A stretch of 9,773 nt of DNA from Methanosarcina sp. (GTDB taxonomy: Archaea > Halobacteriota > Methanosarcinia > Methanosarcinales > Methanosarcinaceae): the NCBI GenBank assembly GCA_017883485.1, contig JADGNM010000069.1:1-9773 (forward strand), read 5' to 3'. This document shows, in pieces, positions 1-7,044 of this stretch. The notes below the pieces were generated by a model. It saw nothing but the letters and a program-made list of their open reading frames with translations, ran no database searches and was not told the DNA's origin. The first letter of the stretch is position 1. Each line of letters opens with the position of its first letter. Both the position numbers and the translations under genes were made by a program.

Positions 1-43
1 AGCAGGGATTACAGATTCAAAGTGGACACTAAGAAATCTTCTA

Positions 44-124
44 ACATTTAAGTGCTTCAAAACACCAATCATATAACGCTGGACGACCAAAAGCTTCAAC
101 AGCTCTCCTAAAGAAAGAATCACT
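44..124 (-). pseudogene. possible C-terminal protein remnant at window edge
   Basis: A 27-codon stretch on the minus strand, between an in-frame TAA (125-127) and a TAG (41-43), reads like protein: it contains FFRRAVEAFGRPALYDWCFE, with mixed charged, aromatic and glycine residues. It has no start codon and no ribosome binding site. Beyond the TAG the frame gives KIS and a second TAG. I do not recognise the family. It may be the decayed tail of a gene or chance. Confidence 0.15.
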
Positions 125-154
125 TTAATCTAAAAGACTGCCCTGCAAAGCGTT

Positions 155-236
155 CTTTCTCCTAAATCTGCAAAAATCACGGGTCCTTTACTTCTCGTTC
201 TTAACAAAAGTATTCGGGGGAGATTTAGGCAGAAAG
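155..236. repeat. long inverted repeat, 15-bp arms
   Basis: Bases 155-169 (CTTTCTCCTAAATCT) pair with 221-236 (AGATTTAGGCAGAAAG) over 15 base pairs with one bulged C at 230. The intervening loop is 51 bases. No gene lies around it. Such a structure could be the stem of an RNA, the ends of a small decayed mobile element or a distal terminator. The pairing is seen directly; the role is unknown. Confidence 0.45.
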
Positions 237-696
237 TAGGCCGGAAAAATATCTTTGGATTGATAAAGAGTGATTTTAGGTGAAATCAAAATTAAATAAT
301 TGTTCGATTTTAAAACATTTTATGCAGCAGTGATTTTTGTTCAGAAACAATATTTCTTATAATTAATTTAAAATAAGAACAGGATAATGTATACGATAGC
401 GGGAACAATTAGGTCATAAGAGTGGAATAAGGTCGGACATGTGAAAAAATTGCCTGGAAGACATTGGTCCTATTCCGAACAATATACTTGAAGGTTATAT
501 CTTCGGAGCGCCTGTATTGGGGAATACAGTAGAAGGAACAAACCTCTTCCGGGGTTTCCTCCAATCTTTTTTTAATGTGATTTTCACTTCTCAAACTTCA
601 TGCTTTGATTAAAAGATATCGATAAATCTTTCTTCTGTCAAGAAATTCTAGGTATATGGCTAAATATTCAAAAATAAATCAGAGGTGTTGAATCTG
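237..696. other. non-coding region upstream of the fae-like gene
   Basis: This AT-rich stretch holds no gene I can support. It contains two hairpins: 424-432 with 469-476 (GGAATAAGG / CCTATTCC, one bulge) and 512-518 with 523-529 (CTGTATT / AATACAG, loop GGGG). A weaker stem pairs 612-617 with 626-631. An A/T-rich TATA-like stretch, TATATGG near 652-658, could serve the fae-like gene, but spacing to the start is short. A 61-codon minus-strand frame at 409-594 starts with TTG and was not accepted as a gene. Confidence 0.4.
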
Positions 697-1200
697 GTGA
701 AAAAAATTATGAAAAGTGTGGTAGGAGAAGCTCTCATAGGTTCCGGTCCGGAAATTGCTCACATAGATCTCGTCATTGGGCCTAGAGGAGGACCTGTTGA
801 AACAGCATTTATGAATTCCCTTGCAATGCCCAGACAGGGACATACACCCCTTCTTGCAGTTCTTGAACCCAATGTCCAGCCAAAGCCTGTGACCCTTCTC
901 GTAAATAAAGTTACGATAAAAGGTGTGGCGCAAGCTGCCCTGATGTTTGGGCCGGCTCAGGCTGCGGTCGCAAAAGCGGTCATGGATTCTGTAGCCTCGG
1001 GGGTGCTTCCTCAAGAACAGGCCGATGATATTTTCATTATAGTTTCAGTCTTTATTGAATGGGATGCAAAAGATAGGGACAAAGTTTACGAATACAACTA
1101 TGAAGCGACAAAGCTAGCTATAGCACGTGCAATAGAAAGCAAGCCAACTGTTGAAGAAGCACTCGCCAAAAAAGACTCGGCGAAACATCCATTTGCCTGA
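697..1200 (+). CDS. fae: formaldehyde-activating enzyme (Fae) paralogue
   Basis: Fae family protein of 167 residues. Canonical Fae condenses formaldehyde with tetrahydromethanopterin to methylene-H4MPT; in methanogens it links C1 carriers with free formaldehyde. The N-terminal VGEALIGSG (9-17) and AHIDL block, with H22 as the likely counterpart of the family's catalytic histidine, are intact, as are NKVTIKG, MFGPAQ, YNYEATKLAIARA and the terminal HPFA. The sequence departs from the usual Fae in the middle: GHTPLLAVLEPNVQPKP replaces what I recall as GFT-LLAVIAPNLPCKP, and GPAQAAVA replaces GPAQHGVA. It may therefore be a paralogue with altered activity. GTG at 697 is chosen because AGAGGTG (681-687) lies nine bases upstream. 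GTG 685 and TTG 688 overlap or abut that site, and ATG 709 is too distant. It is monocistronic, with no Hps fusion domain. The family is secure, the exact substrate less so. Confidence 0.9.
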   Translation: MKKIMKSVVGEALIGSGPEIAHIDLVIGPRGGPVETAFMNSLAMPRQGHTPLLAVLEPNVQPKPVTLLVNKVTIKGVAQAALMFGPAQAAVAKAVMDSVASGVLPQEQADDIFIIVSVFIEWDAKDRDKVYEYNYEATKLAIARAIESKPTVEEALAKKDSAKHPFA

Positions 1201-1218
1201 GTCTTTAATCTCTGTGCA

Positions 1219-1325
1219 GTTTAGCTTTCAAAATAATTCATTCCCAGCTAAACATTATTATCTATTTTAAATGCAGGCAGGGTAGACCTCATGTACCTCA
1301 CTTCTTCAACAGAATTCTGCCTGCA
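1219..1325. other. two inverted repeats after the fae-like gene
   Basis: GTTTAGCT (1219-1226) pairs with AGCTAAAC (1246-1253), an 8-bp stem with a 19-base loop. TGCAGGCAG (1272-1280) pairs with CTGCCTGCA (1317-1325), a 9-bp stem with a 36-base loop, followed by ATCTTTTC. They lie just past the stop codon, so they may be 3'-end structures or terminator-like. There is no long T run directly after either, so termination is only a guess. Confidence 0.35.
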
Positions 1326-1926
1326 ATCTTTTCGAAGGAAATTGTTGCGTTTTTGTAAATTGAGATTCAAAAAACTACAGTATCGATAATCTTCAGGAAA
1401 AGCACAACAATTTATACAAAGTTACTTTCTACGAATATAGAGTTTTACCTTGAAACCTATAATCAATGAAACAAGAAAATTATCATCATAATAGACTACT
1501 TTTTCGTCCGATTATATTTTACATAACTTTTGGTATGCTGCCACACAAAACAAGCATCATTATTTTATTTTCTGAATATGGAGGAATACCTCCCATCTTA
1601 ATGTAATCGTTATTGGAAGGATTATTCTTTTCTTAGGCATACACAAACAAAGCTGCAGGATAACGGAAAATCAATCATCTTTGAAAGACAAGTTAAAGTA
1701 AATAATCCAGGATGCAGTAGCACTGAAAATAGATCTGGTGTATTCCAGTGTAGTAAGTGGGCATGTTTAATTAAAAGCATGCTTTTTAAATGGTTAGGGT
1801 TGCTTTAGAATAGATTTTTATGTCAAAACCTGTTTTTAAAGTAGGAAGACTGCAAGTTTTAGAAAGTTTGAAAAATTAGAAAAGATGCAGGCAGAAGCTG
1901 CCTTTCACAAAGATACATATAGGTAT
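1326..1926. other. long intergenic region with hairpins, no gene
   Basis: No coding region is supported. AAATTGTTG (1339-1347) pairs with CAACAATTT (1405-1413), enclosing a second stem between 1361-1367 and 1388-1395. GGAGG/CCTCC flank AATA at 1580-1593. A 14-base palindrome, AAAAGCATGCTTTT, sits at 1773-1786. AGGCAG/CTGCCT form a tight 6-bp hairpin with an AAG loop at 1889-1903, followed by TTTC. A dispersed repeat copy lies at 1635-1697. The density of short inverted repeats suggests structured RNA or decayed mobile DNA. Confidence 0.4.
1635..1697. repeat. dispersed intergenic repeat, copy A
   Basis: This block nearly matches 7468-7527. The first 19 bases, AGGCATACACAAACAAAGC, are identical, followed by one substitution, GCAG, a one-base indel, ATAACGGAAAAT and, after a short variable patch, ATCTTTGAAAG and CAAGTT. 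It shows no start codon. Single-base indels between the copies would break any reading frame, so it looks like a non-coding or decayed element. Confidence 0.7.
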
Positions 1927-2040
1927 AGGACTTACGCATTTGAGTATCAAAACTAGGCACAATGCCTAATACTTATAGTTAAGATTTGGATGTCTGAAGG
2001 TTTAATGCTGCTGATTTCTTAGTTCAATCGAGTAAGTCCT
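1927..2040. mobile_element. candidate 114-bp MITE or IS remnant
   Basis: The ends are perfect 9-base inverted repeats, AGGACTTAC (1927-1935) and GTAAGTCCT (2032-2040). Imperfect matching extends inward: AGGACTTACGCATTTGA on the left against AGGACTTACTCGATTGA on the right, reversed. Inside is a hairpin, TAGGCA-CAA-TGCCTA (1954-1968). No transposase is encoded. From memory, GGACTTACGCA-type ends occur in several insertion sequences. No clear target duplication is visible, so assignment is tentative. It ends 92 bases before the hemL start and could carry or displace its promoter. Confidence 0.4.
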
Positions 2041-2052
2041 GATAATATCAAC

Positions 2053-2081
2053 GAAATGCAGTAGAGTCCCGAATGCATTTC
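2053..2081. promoter_or_regulatory. inverted repeat upstream of hemL
   Basis: GAAATGCA (2053-2060) and TGCATTTC (2074-2081) form a perfect 8-bp inverted repeat with a 13-base spacer, ending 51 bases before the hemL ATG. A TATA-like GATAATATCA lies just upstream at 2041-2050. It could be an operator or a leader hairpin. Position and symmetry are seen; the function is inferred. Confidence 0.3.
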
Positions 2082-2132
2082 AATTCAAAAATCCAAATAT
2101 TAAAATTTCCAGTCCAATCCGGTGAGATTCCC

Positions 2133-3407
2133 ATGGTATCTGAGATAACACTTGATAAGTCCAGAGAAATGTATGAGAAAGCAAAGACTCTTATTCCGGG
2201 TGGGGTAAGCAGTCCTGTGCGTGCAATCAAGCCCTATCCTTTCTACACGGCTTCGGCTGACGGCTCAAAGATAAGGGATATTGACGGTAACGAGTACATT
2301 GATTACTGCATGGCTTACGGCCCTGCTATTCTCGGGCACAACCATCCTGTAATAAAAGAAGCAATTATTGCCCAGTTAGATAAAGGCTGGCTCTATGGAA
2401 CTCCTACAGAGCTCGAAGTAACCCTTGCGGAAAAGATTGCAGGATATTATCCGAGCATTGATATGCTCCGCTTTGTTTCTACAGGGACTGAAGCAACTAT
2501 GAGTGCCCTGCGTCTTGCCCGGGGCTTTACTGGGAGAAACAAATTTGTCAAAATCGAAGGTGGATACCACGGTGCCCATGATGCGGTTCTTGTGAAAGCA
2601 GGTTCAGGGGCTACAACCCTTGGAGAGCCTGACTCCCTTGGCATTCCTGCGGATTTCACGAAATATACCCTGCAGGCTCCTTACAATGATATTGAAATCA
2701 TGGCCGAACTTGTTGAGAAGAACAGGGACGATCTGGCTGCAGTGATAATAGAACCCGTGCTTGGAAATATAGGTCCTGTTCTTCCCATGCCCGGTTACCT
2801 GGAGGAACTCAGGAAGCTTACCCTGGAAAACGATGTACTCCTTATTTTCGATGAAGTAATCACCGGGTTCAGGCTTGCAATGGGAGGGGCGCAGGAATAT
2901 TTCGGGGTCGTGCCGGATATGACAACCCTGGGCAAAATAGTTGGCGGAGGCTTGCCCATTGGGGTTTTTGGCGGCCGCAGGGAGATAATGGAAATGATCT
3001 CCCCATCCGGAGCAGTCTACCAGGCAGGGACTTTCAGCGGAAGCCCGTGTTCTGTAGCTGCGGGCATTGCAATACTTGACTATCTAAAGAAGGAAAATAC
3101 CCATGAAAAACTCAATGCTACAGGCGATTACCTGAGGGCTTCCCTCTCTGAAATCGTCGAAGACGAAGGGCTTGATTACAATGTCTGCGGAATTGCTTCA
3201 ATGTTCAAGATTTTCTTCGGGGCAGAACCTCACAATTACCAGGAGGTCCTGAAGTGTGATAAAGAGGGTTACCTTGCTTTTTTCCACAGGATGCTTGCAA
3301 GTGGAATTTTCCTTCCTCCCTCCCAGTTCGAGACCAACTTCGTCTGTGCAGCCCACAGTGAAGAAGATATCGAAAAGACCCTTGAAGCATATACTGAGAA
3401 TCTCTGA
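2133..3407 (+). CDS. hemL: glutamate-1-semialdehyde 2,1-aminomutase
   Basis: PLP-dependent aminomutase of 424 residues, the usual size. It converts glutamate-1-semialdehyde to 5-aminolevulinate, the second step of the C5 pathway to tetrapyrroles, in the cytoplasm. The N-terminal [21 protein letters not shown] is typical. The cofactor-phosphate loop VSTGTEATM is at 115-123, IIEPVLGN at 205-212, and the pyridine-contacting aspartate is D240 in FDEVITGFR. The Schiff-base lysine is K268 in [11 protein letters not shown], followed by AGTFSGSP (298-305). ATG 2133 is preferred over ATG 2073 because GGTGA (2121-2125) lies seven bases before it, and the 20 extra residues from 2073 do not look like family sequence. 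hemC follows after 106 bases. Aminotransferase-III relatives exist, but the combined motifs and neighbouring hemC make this assignment strong. Confidence 0.96.
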   Translation: MVSEITLDKSREMYEKAKTLIPGGVSSPVRAIKPYPFYTASADGSKIRDIDGNEYIDYCMAYGPAILGHNHPVIKEAIIAQLDKGWLYGTPTELEVTLAEKIAGYYPSIDMLRFVSTGTEATMSALRLARGFTGRNKFVKIEGGYHGAHDAVLVKAGSGATTLGEPDSLGIPADFTKYTLQAPYNDIEIMAELVEKNRDDLAAVIIEPVLGNIGPVLPMPGYLEELRKLTLENDVLLIFDEVITGFRLAMGGAQEYFGVVPDMTTLGKIVGGGLPIGVFGGRREIMEMISPSGAVYQAGTFSGSPCSVAAGIAILDYLKKENTHEKLNATGDYLRASLSEIVEDEGLDYNVCGIASMFKIFFGAEPHNYQEVLKCDKEGYLAFFHRMLASGIFLPPSQFETNFVCAAHSEEDIEKTLEAYTENL

Positions 3408-3513
3408 GTAAATCCAAACATTTGAAGAACAAAAAATATGAGTAAATTCAAGTCTTAAAAATATCTGTGAGTATATTAATTCTTTGGCCAAGTATTTGAA
3501 AACGAGGATTCAC

Positions 3514-4458
3514 ATGATTATAGGTACAAGGGGCAGCCAGCTTGCGCTTGCCCAGGCGGAGAATGTTGCACGCCTTCTGGAAGAGCTGGGCTATGAAACC
3601 ACCCTGAAAATTATAAAGACCAGCGGAGACCGGTTTACAGACCGTCCTCTGCATGCCGTATCCAGCGGAGTCGGGGCTTTTGTCAGGGAACTGGACGATG
3701 TTATGCTTGAAGGAGAGATCGATATCGCTGTCCATTCCATGAAGGACATGCCAACTGTCCGTCCCTCTTCGCTTTCTACTGCTGCCGTTCTGAAGCGGGA
3801 TACCCCGTTCGACATTCTGCTGACTTATGACGGTTCTACACTTGATGAACTGCCTGAGCTGTCCATTATAGGCACCAGTTCCCTGAGAAGGGTTGCCCAG
3901 GTCAGGCGATATAGGCCTGATCTTGTTACCCAGGACTTACGAGGAAATATCGATACAAGGCTCAGGAAGCTCAGGGAAGGGCAATATGACGGTATCCTGC
4001 TTGCAAAGGCAGGGCTTGAACGTATGGGCTGGGAGCTTGAGGGAGAAATCCTTTCCCCTGATTTCTTCTGCCCTTCCCCTAACCAGGGCACGGTTGCAGT
4101 TATCACAAAGGCAGGCACTGAAGCCGAAGCTGCAGTTTCCAAACTCGATCACAATGAAAGCCGGATTGTTACTGAGATCGAACGCATTCTAATTTCCGAG
4201 CTCGGAGGAGGCTGTACTATTCCTTTAGGCTCATATGCCGAAATTACGCCCGATGGAAAAGAAATCCACATCCGGGCCGAAGTTCTCTCACTGGATGGGC
4301 TGGAGACTGTCAGGATAGACGAATTTATCCCTATGCGTGGAGGCATTGAAAAAGCCAGGGAACTCGGTCAAAGGCTTGTGAAAATGGGGGGCAAAAAACT
4401 GGCTGAAGAAGCACTCTTGCAGCTTTCCAGAGATTCATGCGACTTCGACTACTCGTAG
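3514..4458 (+). CDS. hemC: hydroxymethylbilane synthase
   Basis: Porphobilinogen deaminase of 314 residues. It joins four porphobilinogens into hydroxymethylbilane, using a covalently bound dipyrromethane cofactor. It starts with the family signature IIGTRGSQLALAQA. The catalytic aspartate is in HSMKDMP (74-80, D78); substrate-binding arginines lie in GTSSLRR (120-126) and DLRGNIDTRL (141-150). The cofactor-anchoring cysteine is C234 in LGGGCTIPLG. ATG 3514 has GAGG (3504-3507) six bases upstream; the longer frame from TTG 3484 lacks such support. The gene ends in TAG, followed by AAT and then TAA (4462-4464). If TAG is read through, as can happen in pyrrolysine-using archaea, only two residues would be added. 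The preceding enzyme of the pathway, HemB, is not encoded nearby in this window. Confidence 0.96.
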   Translation: MIIGTRGSQLALAQAENVARLLEELGYETTLKIIKTSGDRFTDRPLHAVSSGVGAFVRELDDVMLEGEIDIAVHSMKDMPTVRPSSLSTAAVLKRDTPFDILLTYDGSTLDELPELSIIGTSSLRRVAQVRRYRPDLVTQDLRGNIDTRLRKLREGQYDGILLAKAGLERMGWELEGEILSPDFFCPSPNQGTVAVITKAGTEAEAAVSKLDHNESRIVTEIERILISELGGGCTIPLGSYAEITPDGKEIHIRAEVLSLDGLETVRIDEFIPMRGGIEKARELGQRLVKMGGKKLAEEALLQLSRDSCDFDYS

Positions 4459-4463
4459 AATTA

Positions 4464-4536
4464 ATGTATAACTGATGTATAACCGTATGACTAATGTATA
4501 ACCTTTCAGAGTAGAAAAGGAATAATAATGTATACT
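4464..4536 (+). repeat. ATGTATAAC direct repeats before pyrD
   Basis: The nonamer ATGTATAAC occurs at 4464-4472, 4475-4483 and 4494-4502, and a variant, ATGTATACT, forms the first codons of pyrD at 4528-4536. The first two copies are 11 bases apart, about one helical turn. This may be a regulator-binding array or small local duplication. It occupies most of the 69-base hemC-pyrD gap. Confidence 0.35.
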
Positions 4537-5433
4537 CTTACCGGACTTAAACCGAAAAATCCGATCATTCTTGCAGCCGGCATTCTTGGCACAACAGGGG
4601 CATCCCTTTGCAGGGTTGCGCGTGAGGGGGGAGCAGGCGCGGTTGTGACCAAGTCTATAGGTCCTGTGCCTAAAACCGGACACCCAAACCCAAGCATGGT
4701 CAGACTTGACGGCGGCTTTTTGAATGCTATGGGACTTCCGAATCCTTCCTATCCTGACTTCCTGCAGGAACTCGAGATTGCAAAAAAAGATTCAGGTGTC
4801 CCTGTAATTGCGAGCATCTTCGGTGGAACTGCGGCCGAATTTTCGGAAGTTGCGGAAGGTCTGCTTCCTGGCAAGCCTGACGCTTTTGAGCTTAACGTGA
4901 GCTGCCCCCACGCCGAGGGATACGGGGCTGCAGTTGGCTCTTCCCCCTGTCTTGTAGAAGCAATTACGGCGGCAGTAAAAGATGTGACTAACTTGCCTGT
5001 CTGGGTTAAGCTTACCCCAAATGTTTCCGACATTACGTGCATAGGGACTGCAGCCGAATCCGGGGGTGCGGATGCTGTCGTTGCGATCAACACCTTAAAA
5101 GGAATGGCTATAGATATCGAATCAGGATATCCTATCCTCGGAAACCGTTCAGGAGGGCTCTCAGGAAAGGCTGTCAAGCCTGTAGCTGTCAAATGCGTTT
5201 ATGACCTTTATTCCGCTCTTGAAATTCCTGTAATTGGAGTAGGGGGGGTTACTTCCTGGAAGGATGCAGTAGAAATAATGATGGCAGGAGCTTCAGCTGT
5301 GCAGGTTGGATCTGCAGTGTACGACAGGCTTGATATTTTCTCCGAAATTAGTACAGGGATCGAAGCTTTTCTCCGAAGAAAAAGCTATTCGGACGTAAAA
5401 AGATTAATAGGACTTTCCCATGAGATGGTTTGA
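4528..5433 (+). CDS. pyrD: dihydroorotate dehydrogenase, catalytic subunit (class 1B)
   Basis: FMN-containing PyrD of 301 residues. It oxidises dihydroorotate to orotate, the fourth step of UMP synthesis. The class 1B type passes electrons through PyrK to NAD or another acceptor. Visible blocks are [15 protein letters not shown] near the N-terminus, [15 protein letters not shown] (41-55), LNAMGLPNP (65-73) and the active-site loop ELNVSCPH, with C126 the expected catalytic base. Also seen are [10 protein letters not shown] (159-168), the orotate/FMN contact INTLKGM (187-193) and the FMN phosphate loops GVGGVTSW (237-244) and VQVGSA (258-263). In the active-site loop many relatives have NxSCPN where this has histidine; this may be an archaeal variant. 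AAGGA (4517-4521) lies six bases before the ATG. The stop overlaps the pyrK start by one base, so co-translation of the two subunits is likely. Confidence 0.95.
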   Translation: MYTLTGLKPKNPIILAAGILGTTGASLCRVAREGGAGAVVTKSIGPVPKTGHPNPSMVRLDGGFLNAMGLPNPSYPDFLQELEIAKKDSGVPVIASIFGGTAAEFSEVAEGLLPGKPDAFELNVSCPHAEGYGAAVGSSPCLVEAITAAVKDVTNLPVWVKLTPNVSDITCIGTAAESGGADAVVAINTLKGMAIDIESGYPILGNRSGGLSGKAVKPVAVKCVYDLYSALEIPVIGVGGVTSWKDAVEIMMAGASAVQVGSAVYDRLDIFSEISTGIEAFLRRKSYSDVKRLIGLSHEMV

Positions 5434-6230
5434 TGTTTCCTCTTGATGCTACATTTCCTCTTAATGCCACAATTATACGGATAACTGAAGAGTCTCCTTC
5501 CGTCAGGACTTTTTTCTTTGACCTCAATTTTGAGACTACGGAGCCAGGCCAGTTTGTAATGGTCTGGGTCAGGGGCGTAGACGAAGTGCCCATGGGCCTT
5601 TCAAGGAAAAACTCCATAACTGTCCAGAAAGTGGGGGAGGCAACCTCAAAGCTCTTTGCCTTGAAAGAAGGAGATTCTTTCGGGCTCAGAGGGCCTTTCG
5701 GAAGGGGATTTTCTCTTCCTTCAAAGGGTGAAAAAATTCTGATTATTGCAGGCGGTGTCGGAGCGGCTCCTCTTGCCCCTTATGCAGAATCAGCCAATGC
5801 AGCAAGCTCTGAGGTGCATACAATTCTCGGAGCAAAGAGCGCAGAAGAGTTGATTTTTGAGGAGCGTTTTGCAGCGGCTGGGAAGGTTTATATTTCTACG
5901 GATGACGGCTCAAAAGGGACAAAAGGTTTTGTAACTGATGTGCTCAGCGGACTCGATATTTCAGCTTGTGACAGGATTACGGTCTGCGGCCCGGAATTAA
6001 TGATGGCTTCTGTCTTCAGGCTCCTTGAGGACAGAAAAGTTCTTGGGAAAGCGGAATTTAGTCTCCACCGTTATTTTAAATGCGGCATGGGAGTCTGCGG
6101 GGCATGCTGTATAGATAGGTCAGGGCTCAGGGTTTGTAAGGACGGACCTGTGTTTTCAGGCATACAGCTTTTGGATTCCGAACTTGGTAGATATACCCGG
6201 GATGCCAGTGGGCGAAGAATTAAAATTTAA
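5433..6230 (+). CDS. pyrK: dihydroorotate dehydrogenase electron-transfer subunit
   Basis: PyrK of 265 residues, the iron-sulfur flavoprotein partner of PyrD. It carries FAD and one [2Fe-2S] cluster and relays electrons from PyrD FMN to the external acceptor. A ferredoxin-reductase-like FAD domain covers about 8-95, with PGQFVMVWV (38-46) and PMGLS (53-57). The nucleotide domain begins at [13 protein letters not shown] (104-116) and includes VCGPELMM (184-191). Cluster ligands are C217, C222, C225 and C235 in the pattern C-x4-C-x2-C-x9-C. The ATG shares its A with the pyrD TGA, and a ribosome site is poor (GAGATGG), so translation is probably coupled. An 18-base tandem duplication gives FPLDAT followed by FPLNAT at residues 2-13. 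Confidence 0.95.
   Translation: MFPLDATFPLNATIIRITEESPSVRTFFFDLNFETTEPGQFVMVWVRGVDEVPMGLSRKNSITVQKVGEATSKLFALKEGDSFGLRGPFGRGFSLPSKGEKILIIAGGVGAAPLAPYAESANAASSEVHTILGAKSAEELIFEERFAAAGKVYISTDDGSKGTKGFVTDVLSGLDISACDRITVCGPELMMASVFRLLEDRKVLGKAEFSLHRYFKCGMGVCGACCIDRSGLRVCKDGPVFSGIQLLDSELGRYTRDASGRRIKI
5436..5471 (+). repeat. 18-bp tandem duplication in the pyrK N-terminus
   Basis: Units 5436-5453 and 5454-5471 differ at two positions and encode FPLDAT and FPLNAT. The length is a multiple of three, so the frame is kept. The second unit joins directly to the conserved strand NATIIRI, so the first looks like the added copy next to the start codon. Confidence 0.75.
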
Positions 6231-6309
6231 GTTTCGATATATCCCTTAAAAATAAAAAAGGGCAGAAAGGCAGGCAGAAATCTTTCTAAAAGCAGGAGAA
6301 GGCGAAGAC
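6231..6309 (+). promoter_or_regulatory. pyrK-FAH gap with two small hairpins
   Basis: CCCTT (6243-6247) pairs with AAGGG (6258-6262) across an A-rich loop. AGAAAG (6264-6269) pairs with CTTTCT (6282-6287), enclosing GCAGGCAG. They may mark a processing or partial termination point between pyrK and the next gene. The ribosome site for the FAH gene follows: GGAG at 6295-6298, or AAGG at 6299-6302. Confidence 0.3.
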
Positions 6310-7044
6310 ATGATTGGAAAGTTCAGATCAGGGGATGAGATCTTTTATGGAGAAATCGATAATGGGCGGGTATACCCTCAGGGAGTGATTCACGCAGGGA
6401 TCTTTGAGCTTTCGGAACTCCGTATCCTTCCGCCTGCATCTCCTTCTAAAATCGTCTGCATTGGCCTGAATTACCGTGACCACGCAAGAGAGCTTTCCAT
6501 GGAAATCCCGGATACTCCTGTTCTCTTTCTAAAACCTCCGTCTGCAGTCATAGGGCATGAGGATAAAATAATTCGTCCAGCTTCCAGCTCAAGAGTTGAT
6601 TATGAAGCCGAACTCGCAGTCGTCGTCGGTAAGCGCTGCAAGAACATCTCAGCCGAAAAAGCCGGGGACGTGATTGCAGGTTACACCTGTTTTAATGACG
6701 TAACGGCACGGGATCTCCAGCAAAAGGATGGCCAGTGGACAAGAGCAAAAAGTTTTGATACATTTGCAGCTTTAGGGCCGTATCTTGCTTCTCCGGATGA
6801 GCTGGATGTTTCGGATGCGAAAATTGCCTGCAGGTTAAATGGAAAAACCAGACAGGAGTCCAGTACTTCAAATCTTATATTTGATGTCCCCTACCTTATT
6901 GAATTCATAACCGAAATCATGACCCTGGAAGTGGGAGACGTTATCGCTACAGGGACACCCCCCGGAGTCGGAGAAATGCATCGGGGAGATACAGTGGAAG
7001 TCGAAATCCAGGGAATCGGAACACTTAGAAACGAGGTTGTCTGA
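6310..7044 (+). CDS. fumarylacetoacetate hydrolase family protein
   Basis: FAH-superfamily enzyme of 244 residues. Members are metal-dependent hydrolases, decarboxylases or tautomerases of acylpyruvates, hydroxyheptadienedioate or oxaloacetate, so the exact substrate cannot be read from sequence. The core runs from KIVCIGLNYRDHARE (47-61), with a possible H58/E61 catalytic pair, through FLKPPSAVIGHED (73-85). The metal ligands are E99 and E101 in YEAELAVVVG and D130 in CFNDVTARDLQ. RAKSFDTFAALGPY (145-158) and the glycine-rich TGTPPGVG (214-221) complete the active site. ATG 6310 follows AAGG (6299-6302) at seven bases. The stop overlaps the start of the next gene by one base, in the TGATG arrangement seen at pyrD/pyrK, so the two are probably made together. 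A role in scavenging reactive keto acids such as enol-oxaloacetate is possible. Confidence 0.9.
   Translation: MIGKFRSGDEIFYGEIDNGRVYPQGVIHAGIFELSELRILPPASPSKIVCIGLNYRDHARELSMEIPDTPVLFLKPPSAVIGHEDKIIRPASSSRVDYEAELAVVVGKRCKNISAEKAGDVIAGYTCFNDVTARDLQQKDGQWTRAKSFDTFAALGPYLASPDELDVSDAKIACRLNGKTRQESSTSNLIFDVPYLIEFITEIMTLEVGDVIATGTPPGVGEMHRGDTVEVEIQGIGTLRNEVV

Noticed and set aside
409..594. Minus-strand 61-codon frame upstream of the fae-like gene
   Set aside because: It starts with TTG without a ribosome site, resembles no family I know and overlaps two DNA hairpins; likely chance.
679..1014. Minus-strand 111-codon frame
   Set aside because: It is antisense to the clearly conserved Fae gene and has a cysteine/histidine-rich, unstructured composition.
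1602..1806. Open frame through repeat copy A (plus strand, about 68 codons)
   Set aside because: It has no start codon, the composition is not convincing and the other repeat copy does not keep the frame.
2073..2132. Longer hemL start at ATG 2073
   Set aside because: It lies in the arm of an inverted repeat, lacks a ribosome site and adds 20 residues unlike the family; ATG 2133 has GGTGA seven bases upstream.
4749..5192. Minus-strand 147-codon frame
   Set aside because: It is antisense to pyrD, whose protein motifs are complete; proline/serine/alanine-rich shadow.
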